Assembly (NCBI GenBank): GCA_024274855.1
Contig: JAJSAJ010000315.1
Location: 1-5,195 of the forward strand
Direction: 5' to 3'
Origin: Planctomycetota bacterium
Lineage (GTDB): Bacteria; Planctomycetota; Planctomycetia; Pirellulales; Pirellulaceae
Length of the DNA stretch: 5,195 nt
How positions within the stretch are numbered: the stretch's first letter is position 1; every line of letters starts with the position of its first letter. The position numbers and the translations under genes are program-made. The notes under the pieces were generated by a model. That model made no database searches and had not been told where the DNA came from. It was given only the letters and a program-made list of their open reading frames with translations. Of the stretch, positions 1 to 5,195 are shown piece after piece.

Positions 1-1275
1 GAGAACCGGCTTGCCGAGCTCTATTCCGTAGTCCAGTTCATTGACGACCGCCGTTTGGCGCCCGCGTTTCGTTTCTTTCATCGACATCGGGTCGTGGATG
101 ATCGTGGGAAAGTCATTCGCTATAAGAATCTTGACGTGCTGCGCGAGAACTTGAAACCGATTCTGCTGCGTCGCACTCGTCAGTCCGTTTTGCAGCAATT
201 GCCCGAACGAACAACTGAGATTGTTCGGATTCCACCGAGTGCTGAACAGAAGCGGATGAGTGACGAATATGTTCAGATTGCCGCTCAAATTGCCGCGAAG
301 AAATTCCTGACGGAAATGGATTTGTTGAGGCTTCAGAAATCTCTGCTCATGGCCAGGATGGCATGCGATCACACTTATCTGGTGAACAAGAAGAAACCCG
401 GTTTTTCGACTAAGCGCGAGCTGTTGGATGAGTTGATCGAGCAGCTGTTCAGTGAGTCGGGGCGCAAGGCGGTGCTCTTTTCTGAATGGACCACGATGTT
501 GGATCTGATCGAGCCGATTCTGGAAAAGCACGGAATTGACTTCGTACGGCTCGATGGATCTGTGCCACAGAAAAAACGGCAGCAATTGGTTCATCGTTTT
601 CAAAACCACGACGATTGTCGGATGTTCATTACGACCAACGCGGGGTCGACGGGCCTGAATCTTCAGGCCGCCAATACGGTTATTAACATCGACCTCCCTT
701 GGAATCCGGCTGTGTTGGAGCAACGGATCGCTCGAGCCCATCGTATTGGACAGAAAAAACCGGTCGACGTCTATATGCTTGTTACCGAAAATACGTTTGA
801 AGAGCGGTTGCTTGTGACACTGGCCGACAAGCAGAATTTGGCCATCGCGGCGTTGGACCTTGATTCGGACGTGTCCGAAGTGGACTTTCGCAGTGGCATT
901 GCGGATCTGAAACAGCGGCTGGAAGTTCTGTTAGGCCCAAAACCGGTGGCTCCGGAAGACAAAACGTCCAAAGAGAGGGCGGTGCGCGAGGTCCAGAAGT
1001 TTGGCGCTCATCGCGATCGTGTGGCGGCGGCCGGTGGCCAGTTGCTGGGCGCGGTCTTTGAATTCCTGGGCGAGTTGGTCAACGAGAATCAGACGAGCGA
1101 GCCCCCGAAAGATGTCGTCCGCAATGTGCGCAATCGGTTGAACCAATGCGTTGATGAAGAGCCTGATGGTAGTCAGCGCCTGACACTGTCTTTGCCCGAC
1201 AAGGGTTCGCTGGATAAGCTGGCTCAGTCGCTCGCTGCACTACTCGTGGCCGGCGGTAGCGAGTCAAAAGACTGA
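1..1275 (+). CDS. SNF2-family DNA helicase/translocase, C-terminal part (5' truncated by window edge)
   Basis: The reading frame is open from base 1, so the true start is upstream and the TTG at 55 is not a real start; 424 residues are visible. The first residues (ENRLAELYSVVQFID) match the stretch after SNF2 motif III, and LLRRTRQSVLQQLP matches the conserved segment joining the two RecA lobes. The second lobe follows: KAVLFSEWTTMLDLI (about 156-170, motif IV), RLDGS (183-187), TTNAGSTGLNLQ (211-222, motif V) and RAHRIGQ (245-251, motif VI with the arginine finger region). The family uses ATP hydrolysis to translocate on double-stranded DNA and remodel bound proteins. From about residue 300 to the end there is a helical, charged extension that I do not recognise; no nuclease motif is visible in it. 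The gene ends in TGA at 1273. The ATP-binding lobe cannot be assessed. The family call is secure, but the cellular role is unknown. Confidence 0.95.
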   Translation, partial: ENRLAELYSVVQFIDDRRLAPAFRFFHRHRVVDDRGKVIRYKNLDVLRENLKPILLRRTRQSVLQQLPERTTEIVRIPPSAEQKRMSDEYVQIAAQIAAKKFLTEMDLLRLQKSLLMARMACDHTYLVNKKKPGFSTKRELLDELIEQLFSESGRKAVLFSEWTTMLDLIEPILEKHGIDFVRLDGSVPQKKRQQLVHRFQNHDDCRMFITTNAGSTGLNLQAANTVINIDLPWNPAVLEQRIARAHRIGQKKPVDVYMLVTENTFEERLLVTLADKQNLAIAALDLDSDVSEVDFRSGIADLKQRLEVLLGPKPVAPEDKTSKERAVREVQKFGAHRDRVAAAGGQLLGAVFEFLGELVNENQTSEPPKDVVRNVRNRLNQCVDEEPDGSQRLTLSLPDKGSLDKLAQSLAALLVAGGSESKD

Positions 1276-1283
1276 GTGCCCAT

Positions 1284-1299
1284 TTCATGCGGGCATGAA
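1284..1299 (+). terminator. Possible terminator hairpin after the SNF2 gene
   Basis: TTCATGC (1284-1290) pairs with GCATGAA (1293-1299). The 7-bp stem lies 8 bases after the helicase stop. Its loop is only two bases, so the top pair would open in RNA. The downstream sequence (TTGGTTGTTGTTG) is T-rich but not a clean U-tract. Position supports termination; the form is weak. Confidence 0.3.
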
Positions 1300-1361
1300 T
1301 TGGTTGTTGTTGGGGTGTGTCCAATTCGCTTCGAGCGGTAGTTCGCGGTGGTTCGAGGACC

Positions 1362-1382
1362 CCCATGGGCTTGTCCCATGGG
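1362..1382. repeat. Left-arm hairpin of the mirrored repeat
   Basis: CCCATGGG (1362-1369), loop CTTGT (1370-1374), CCCATGGG (1375-1382). All 8 pairs are canonical. Each half is itself a palindrome, so the sequence also reads as a direct repeat. It differs from the right-arm hairpin at three base pairs, each changed on both sides so that pairing is kept. Confidence 0.85.
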
Positions 1383-1428
1383 TGAATAAGTCTCTTGAGC
1401 TAAAAAGCATGTGATGAAAGCCCCCGTT

Positions 1429-1469
1429 CCGCTCCCTCCCCGACGCCAAAGGCGGCGGGGAGGGAGCGG
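1429..1469. repeat. Long GC-rich hairpin in the centre of the repeat
   Basis: CCGCTCCCTCCCCG (1429-1442) pairs perfectly with CGGGGAGGGAGCGG (1456-1469), giving a 14-bp stem. One A-G mismatch (1443/1455) is followed by four more pairs (1444-1447 with 1451-1454) closed by an AAA loop. It is very stable as RNA or as extruded DNA. No T-run follows on either strand, so it is not a standard intrinsic terminator, though it could block polymerase or stabilise a 3' end. Confidence 0.85.
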
Positions 1470-1471
1470 CC

Positions 1472-1490
1472 GTCGGCATGACATGCCGGC
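1472..1490. repeat. 19-base odd palindrome in the repeat spacer
   Basis: CGGCATG (1474-1480), a single central A, then CATGCCG (1482-1488). One G-T and one G-C pair extend it to 1472 and 1490. It lies 2 bases after the central hairpin. The matching part of the left arm (GCATGTGATG from 1407) is only half conserved, so the palindrome is not mirrored. It could be a protein-binding site or part of the element's fold. Confidence 0.6.
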
Positions 1491-1512
1491 CTTAGCTCAA
1501 TAGACTCGCTCA

Positions 1513-1533
1513 CCAACGGCACAAGGCCGTTGG
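1513..1533. repeat. Right-arm hairpin of the mirrored repeat
   Basis: CCAACGGC (1513-1520), loop ACAAG (1521-1525), GCCGTTGG (1526-1533). All 8 pairs are canonical. It is the inverted counterpart of the 1362-1382 hairpin. The loop is the exact reverse complement of the left loop, while three stem base pairs differ in a compensated way. Confidence 0.85.
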
Positions 1534-1630
1534 GGTCGATCAGCCGAAAAAATAGCAGCGAAATACAAATCCAACTGCAGACGGCTAAACAGTTACGAAA
1601 ACGATACGATCTTTGGCCCCCTTGGATGCC

Positions 1631-3052
1631 ATGTACTTCAAAATCAAATGCCCAAAATGTGAAAAAGCGCTGACCGTTCGTGAGGAACTAGCGGGCCGCA
1701 AATGTGCTTGTCCTTACTGCAAGACTTCTATTCGCATTCCCCAGCGTTCGGAGCCGTCGCAGGACGAGGGTGCCGAGCCGGGATTTCCCAACCTGGACCT
1801 GAAGGTGGACGTGAGTTCGGCAGCTAAAGGCAAGGGACGCGGTGGGAAAACTCGTCCGAGTAAACCGCCGACCAAGCCAAAGCAGAAACGCGAGCAGCCG
1901 GCAGCAGAGACGGCCGCCGGCACGTGGTCCGACAGCAGCAATGTCAGCTTGAGCAAGACAGGGGTTATCGGTGTTGGCGTCTCTATTGTCTTCCTCGCTG
2001 CCCTGTTTCCATTTAATCAAACTGCCTTTGGACAACTGTTCTGGCATCGAGGTTGGGTCCCTTTTGTCCTGACGTTGTTGCTCTTCTGGTCGCTCGCAAT
2101 CTTGGTGTTGAAGTGGAGGAAGCTGAAGCGTCAGCGGGAACTGATGTTGTTGGATGTCTTGCCGACCGAGTTGTCCAAGGAGATCACGGTCGATTCGCTG
2201 GACAAGTTCGAGGAGCATGTTCGTGAGTTGCCGGGTGAGCCGGGTGAGAGTTTCCTGATCAACCGTGTTATTCGCGGGCTCGAGCACTTTCGTGTTCGCA
2301 AGAACGCAGCCGAAACAGTGACCATGATGGAGTCGCAGTCGGCAATTGACGCGAACACGGTCGCTTCCAGCTACTCGATCCTGCGAGTCTTCATTTGGGC
2401 ACTTCCGATCATGGGATTCATTGGCACCGTGATAGGTGTTAGCCAGGCGGTGGCCAGTTTGGGCGGCAGCTTGGAATCCGCCAACGACATCTCCGTTGTC
2501 AAGAACTCACTGAACGCCGTGTTTGCGGGCTTGGGTACCGCCTTCGATACGACATTGGTGGCGCTGATTCTAAGTCTCTTGGTCAAAATCCCCGCCTCGG
2601 CTTTGCAGAAGAACGAAGAGGACCTGGTCACGTGGGTGGACGAATACTGCAACGAGAATCTATTGAAGAGGCTGAATGACGGACGCGAAGGTGGCGGCGA
2701 GCGTGACGCGAGCGGCAAGGTGGACACGGTCGCGGTCCGTCGAGCCGTCGAATCGGTCATGAGCGCCTACCAAACCCAATGGAAGGCCCAGGTTGCTGAG
2801 ATGGGACGAATGGCTGGCCAACTGCAGGCGACGTTGACGGAAGTTGGAAACCAGGCCCAGAGTATCCAGAAGCAGATGGCCGACTCGGTCGATGGAACCA
2901 GCCAGGCGGTGCAGACTCATTTTGCCGGGATCGAGCGGGGGCTTGCCGGCCTGAACAGTGTGCTCCAGCGGCTGGGTGAACAACAAGTCATTGTGCAGCA
3001 GGTGGAAAAACCACGACGTTGGTGGTTCCGTCGACGTGATCCGGAGGCGTAA
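1631..3052 (+). CDS. Zinc-ribbon MotA/TolQ/ExbB-like proton-channel protein
   Basis: This 473-residue protein probably forms the ion-channel pore of an inner-membrane motor, with the two downstream products as partners. Order of parts: a zinc ribbon (C7, C10, C27, C30, plus C25); a Lys/Pro-rich linker to about 105; predicted membrane helices at about 111-130 and 142-161; a cytoplasmic loop of about 88 residues; helices at about 250-276 and 294-320; and a tail from about 365 predicted to be mostly helical, ending in basic RRWWFRRR. Helix 3 has the family signature PIMGFIGTVIGV, and helix 4 has GTAFDTTLVALILSLL; T266 and T307/T308 are candidate pore residues. Four helices resemble MotA or ZorA more than three-helix ExbB/TolQ. 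ATG at 1631 is chosen because it leads directly into the zinc ribbon; an in-frame TTG at 1613 would add six residues. No good ribosome-binding site precedes either start. The protein family is secure; the cargo and purpose are unknown. Confidence 0.9.
   Translation: MYFKIKCPKCEKALTVREELAGRKCACPYCKTSIRIPQRSEPSQDEGAEPGFPNLDLKVDVSSAAKGKGRGGKTRPSKPPTKPKQKREQPAAETAAGTWSDSSNVSLSKTGVIGVGVSIVFLAALFPFNQTAFGQLFWHRGWVPFVLTLLLFWSLAILVLKWRKLKRQRELMLLDVLPTELSKEITVDSLDKFEEHVRELPGEPGESFLINRVIRGLEHFRVRKNAAETVTMMESQSAIDANTVASSYSILRVFIWALPIMGFIGTVIGVSQAVASLGGSLESANDISVVKNSLNAVFAGLGTAFDTTLVALILSLLVKIPASALQKNEEDLVTWVDEYCNENLLKRLNDGREGGGERDASGKVDTVAVRRAVESVMSAYQTQWKAQVAEMGRMAGQLQATLTEVGNQAQSIQKQMADSVDGTSQAVQTHFAGIERGLAGLNSVLQRLGEQQVIVQQVEKPRRWWFRRRDPEA
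3043..3047 (+). promoter_or_regulatory. Shine-Dalgarno site for the first ExbD-like gene
   Basis: GGAGG lies inside the last codons of the channel gene, 7 bases before the ATG at 3055. It is the only strong ribosome-binding site among the starts in this window. It confirms the 3055 start and suggests translational coupling to the upstream gene, which stops 2 bases before. Confidence 0.8.
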
Positions 3053-3054
3053 AT

Positions 3055-3867
3055 ATGGCAAGGCGAAGACGGTCGGAGGCCGACGACATTTCGCTGTTTC
3101 CTTTTCTCAGCGTTCTGGCCAGTATTATCGGCGTACTTACGTTGCTGATCTCGGCGATGGCACTGGCCCAGATGGACAATGAGACCGTGGCGCGGGCCGA
3201 GCAGTATGAAAAGGTGCGGTTGGCACTGATGGCTTGCAAGCAAGAAATCGCGGAACTGCGAAAGCGGGTCGGCGATGAGGGAATCAATGCTTCGGACCAG
3301 TTGGATGAAAAACAGAGAGATCTGGCAAAGGCCCAGTTGCGACTCCAGGATCTCATGCGGCAGCTGGAGCAGATTTCACAGGCTGGCCAGGGGCCGAAAC
3401 CGACGATGAAGGTTCCCAAGTATGATGCGGCGGCTCAGCGAGAAAGCATCGCCGAGATGCAGCAGGAAAGGAAGCAACTGAGAGAACAAATCGCCCAATT
3501 GGAAAAGGAAGCAGAAGATCGGAAGAAGCCACCCAAGGAGGCGAACGTTTCTATTCTGCCAGGTGGCAGCGGGTTGGGATTCGAGCCCGTGTTTGTCGAG
3601 TGTGCGGCAGCTTCGATCGTCCTCCACACCAGCAAACCGCCACAACGAATCCGCCGAGCCGATCTTGCGACCAAGGATGCATTCGTCAAGCTGCTGGATC
3701 AGGTTGCCGCATCCCAGAACCGGACAGTTATCTTTCTGATCCGCGATGATGGCCTGGCCACCTATAACACGGCACGCAGTTTGGCCGACGCTCATGAAGC
3801 ACGTCATGGTAAGTTGCCCGTGGTCGGGCAGGGCAGGCTGGATTTGAGTTACTTCACTGAAAACTAG
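3055..3867 (+). CDS. ExbD/TolR-like single-pass stator subunit lacking the membrane Asp
   Basis: This 270-residue protein has a short basic cytoplasmic start (MARRRR), one membrane helix (about 14-38), heptad-like charged coiled-coil stretches (about 44-110 and 123-160), a short Gly/Pro linker, and a C-terminal domain (about 173-270) containing PVFVECAAASIVLH and VIFLIRDDGLATY. That domain resembles the ExbD/TolR periplasmic fold, which I infer from pattern only. The N-terminus DISLFPFLSVL lines up residue for residue with ExbD DINVTPFIDVM, but S19 replaces the proton-carrying aspartate. It starts 2 bases after the channel gene with a strong ribosome-binding site and is followed 12 bases later by a second such protein, so all three are very likely co-transcribed and assembled together. 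No OmpA-type peptidoglycan-binding motif is evident. It would probably be annotated as a hypothetical protein; the stator role is inferred from the N-terminus and the neighbours. Confidence 0.85.
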   Translation: MARRRRSEADDISLFPFLSVLASIIGVLTLLISAMALAQMDNETVARAEQYEKVRLALMACKQEIAELRKRVGDEGINASDQLDEKQRDLAKAQLRLQDLMRQLEQISQAGQGPKPTMKVPKYDAAAQRESIAEMQQERKQLREQIAQLEKEAEDRKKPPKEANVSILPGGSGLGFEPVFVECAAASIVLHTSKPPQRIRRADLATKDAFVKLLDQVAASQNRTVIFLIRDDGLATYNTARSLADAHEARHGKLPVVGQGRLDLSYFTEN

Positions 3868-3879
3868 GTTGATGCATCG

Positions 3880-5031
3880 ATGGCCCGACGCCCTCCAGAT
3901 AACGATGAAGGAAGCATGGACGCACTTCTCGATACCATGATGAACGTGGTCGGGATTCTGATCATCGTGCTTGTCGTCACGCAACTGGGCGTAGGCGATG
4001 CTGTCAAACGTATCGGCAAGACAATTGCCGTCGACCGGAAAACGCTCGATGAGGCCAAAACGAAACTCGCGGCATTAGAGCCCCATCGTGACCGTTTGCG
4101 GGCGGCCTTGCAGATGGTCAAAATCGGTGATGTGAAGGACTACGATCAGCAACTGAAGACGGTGCGCGAGCAGATTCGTCAGCGCCAACAACAGTTGGAC
4201 CAGCTGCTGGTGCGGCAGAAGGAAGAGCAGCAGCGGCTGGCAAATACTAAACAGCGCGCGGCAGCGGTTACCAAGCAGATCAAGGAAGACAAGGCCACGC
4301 GTGAAAAATTGCAGAAGGAGATCGTTGCGTCGCAAGAAATGGAAGCTCGCCTCAAAGCGATACTCGCCGATACGTCGCCGCGCGCTCAATTGCCTCCGGT
4401 TCAGGTGACGTTGCCCAATCCGAGGCCGGCGCCGGAAGGTGCTTCCCAGTTGACGTTCATTGCCAGCAACAACCTGCTCTACCCACTGAATCTGGAAAAG
4501 TTTCGTGCCGATGGCCAACAGGCCGGATTGCGTCTTATTCAGACGCAGCGTCTGGCCCTCTACCTGCCCGTGACACAGACTCAGAAACTACTCTATGTCA
4601 AGGAGACAGAGCGGTTTGTCCAGGAGTTCAACAAGCGACCATTGCAGGACCAGTACTTTAAGGCGGAAATGGTCGCCGGTGGGGCGTATCCCCGTCTGAT
4701 CTTTCATCCGATTGAGGGCCGTGGGTTTAACGAGAAGTCGGTCGCCGGTGCCCGTTCACGGTTTCGCCAACAATTGGCACGCATCGACCGACGCAAGTAC
4801 TTCATCCGCTTCTACGTATGTTCAGATAGCTTCGATGTCTATGTGACGGCTCGCCGGTTCGCCAGCGAGCTCGGGTTGCTCGCAGGTTGGGAACCAGTCA
4901 GTACGGACTGGGCCTATTCGGCCGGTCTTGGCGGCCCCATTCGACTGGGCCGACCGCCGAAACCCAAGCCGGTGCCGCCTCCCGATGCGCAGCCAAAGCC
5001 GAAACCCAAGCCGCGAAACGTGATCGACTGA
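3880..5031 (+). CDS. ExbD/MotB-like single-pass stator subunit with membrane Asp and PKPKP tail
   Basis: This 383-residue protein begins MARR, like its upstream neighbour, and has one membrane helix (about 15-36). ALLDTMMNVVGILII matches the ExbD/TolR/MotB pattern, with D18 at the conserved proton-binding position. A long coiled coil rich in Gln, Lys and Glu follows (about 44-163), then a Pro-rich hinge (about 167-186) and a C-terminal domain (about 190-355). The segment YFIRFYVCSDSFDVYVTARRFA (307-328) is reminiscent of the strand-helix unit of ExbD/TolR domains. The protein ends in a Lys/Pro tail with two PKPKP blocks (360-364, 374-378), reminiscent of the TonB periplasmic spacer. The ATG lies 12 bases after the previous stop; only a weak AGG (3866-3868) precedes it, so translation may depend on coupling. 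No peptidoglycan-binding motif is recognised. The helix and aspartate are clear; the function of the outer domain is unknown. Confidence 0.85.
   Translation: MARRPPDNDEGSMDALLDTMMNVVGILIIVLVVTQLGVGDAVKRIGKTIAVDRKTLDEAKTKLAALEPHRDRLRAALQMVKIGDVKDYDQQLKTVREQIRQRQQQLDQLLVRQKEEQQRLANTKQRAAAVTKQIKEDKATREKLQKEIVASQEMEARLKAILADTSPRAQLPPVQVTLPNPRPAPEGASQLTFIASNNLLYPLNLEKFRADGQQAGLRLIQTQRLALYLPVTQTQKLLYVKETERFVQEFNKRPLQDQYFKAEMVAGGAYPRLIFHPIEGRGFNEKSVAGARSRFRQQLARIDRRKYFIRFYVCSDSFDVYVTARRFASELGLLAGWEPVSTDWAYSAGLGGPIRLGRPPKPKPVPPPDAQPKPKPKPRNVID
4956..5013 (+). repeat. Pair of 16-base direct repeats encoding PKPKP
   Basis: GCCGAAACCCAAGCCG occurs at 4956-4971 and again at 4998-5013, spaced by exactly 42 bases (14 codons), so both copies read in frame as PKPKP in the tail of the last gene. 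Exact identity at the DNA level, including third positions, suggests recent duplication or slippage of the tail rather than convergence. Confidence 0.85.
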
Positions 5032-5195
5032 GCGTGACGGCTACCGAGTCTAGAAGTCTTGTGTTGTACGATGTTGGCCTAACCCGCTGAGAACGCACAA
5101 CTTGGAGTACTTCGGGACGCTTGACTCGCAACGGCAGCGCACCAGCCTGCTTTGGTATCCTGGGCTGTTACCAATCAGGTTCCGCGCAAAATGGC
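5032..5195. other. Downstream flank with no convincing gene
   Basis: These 164 bases after the operon show no credible reading frame and no classic terminator. The best structure is TTGGTA (5152-5157) pairing with TACCAA (5169-5174) across an 11-base loop, which is weak. The operon may terminate here without a strong hairpin, or beyond the window. Confidence 0.5.

Larger units (their letters stand above)
1358..1537. repeat. 180-base mirrored repeat, REPIN/BIME- or MITE-like
   Basis: The left 46 bases (1358-1403) align without gaps to the reverse complement of the right 46 bases (1492-1537), with 36 of 46 identical. Each arm has the same layout: GACC, an 8-bp hairpin with a 5-base loop (CTTGT left, ACAAG right, which are reverse complements), TGA, a variable triplet, AGTCT, one variable base, and TTGAGCTAA at the inner end. 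The 88-base middle holds a very stable hairpin (1429-1469) and a palindrome (1472-1490). Two hairpin-bearing units in inverted orientation around a spacer is the architecture of REPIN/BIME elements mobilised by REP-associated tyrosine transposases, and also fits a MITE. No target-site duplication is clear. No transposase is encoded here, so any movement would depend on enzymes elsewhere. Whether other copies exist cannot be seen from one window. Confidence 0.7.
1276..1630. other. Intergenic region with terminator candidate, mirrored repeat and operon leader
   Basis: This 355-base gap has no credible gene. It starts with a small hairpin just after the helicase stop (1284-1299), then a loose 7-bp inverted repeat (GAATTGG at 1297-1303 with CCAATTC at 1321-1327). 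The 180-base mirrored repeat at 1358-1537 follows. The remaining 93 bases (1538-1630) are A-rich and must hold the leader of the downstream operon, and probably its promoter. TACGAT at 1605-1610 resembles a -10 box at four of six positions but has no matching -35 box, so no promoter is called. Small reverse-strand reading frames across the repeat look like by-products of its palindromes. Confidence 0.8.

Noticed and set aside
55..1275. A complete 406-residue helicase starting at TTG 55
   Set aside because: The frame continues upstream to base 1 and encodes conserved SNF2 residues before position 55, so the gene is truncated by the window edge.
1285..1479. Small reverse-strand proteins across the intergenic repeat, including a frame with HGTSPWG
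   Set aside because: They are translations of the palindromic repeat with no start signal or recognisable domain, and the structure of the DNA explains them.
1353..1539. TCGA flanking both ends of the mirrored repeat as a target-site duplication
   Set aside because: The right copy overlaps the repeat end (1536-1539) while the left copy sits outside it (1353-1356). Four palindromic bases in inconsistent positions are not evidence of a duplication.
1605..1610. A sigma-70 -10 box (TACGAT) for the operon
   Set aside because: Only four of six bases match and no -35 box is found at the expected distance.
1688..2287. A 199-residue reverse-strand frame inside the channel gene
   Set aside because: It lies wholly within a gene with clear motifs, and its sequence is low-complexity Leu/Arg/Gln, typical of an antisense shadow.
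3376..3984. A 202-residue reverse-strand frame spanning the two rod genes
   Set aside because: It overlaps two well-supported genes and has no recognisable domain or ribosome-binding site.
4887..5090. A 67-residue forward frame overlapping the end of the last gene
   Set aside because: Most of it is an out-of-frame reading of the Lys/Pro tail, with no motif or start signal.

Overview
This window looks like chromosomal DNA from a planctomycete, probably of the Pirellula/Rhodopirellula type. That assignment is an inference from protein style, not from a marker gene. The signs are an SNF2 helicase with a non-standard C-terminal extension, a proton-channel protein carrying an N-terminal CxxC...CxCxxC zinc ribbon, weak or absent Shine-Dalgarno signals at most starts, and moderately high GC.

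Layout. Bases 1-1275 hold the C-terminal 424 residues of an SNF2-family DNA translocase whose start lies outside the window. Bases 1276-1630 are non-coding. They contain a possible short terminator hairpin, then a 180-base mirrored repeat (1358-1537) built like a REPIN/BIME or MITE. Each end carries an 8-bp hairpin with a 5-base loop, and all differences between the two hairpins are compensatory. Bases 1631-5031 are a tight three-gene operon on the + strand: a zinc-ribbon MotA/TolQ/ExbB-like channel protein with four predicted membrane helices and a long helical cytoplasmic tail, followed by two single-pass ExbD/TolR/MotB-like proteins with coiled coils and C-terminal periplasmic domains. Gaps between the three genes are 2 and 12 bases. 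Bases 5032-5195 show no convincing gene.

How the genes may work together. The operon has the parts of an ion-driven stator or rotary motor: a MotA/ExbB-type pore plus the single-pass subunits that sit inside it. Two different single-pass subunits are encoded. The second has the expected membrane aspartate (D18, in LLDTM). The first aligns closely with the ExbD N-terminus but has serine (S19) at that position. This suggests a heterodimeric inner rod with one protonatable site, which is the most unusual feature here. An SNF2 helicase beside a MotA/MotB-like pair recalls the Zorya anti-phage system, but no ZorC-like gene, OmpA-type peptidoglycan anchor or nuclease domain is visible. The 355-base gap and the repeat also separate the helicase from the operon, so a defence role is only a hypothesis.
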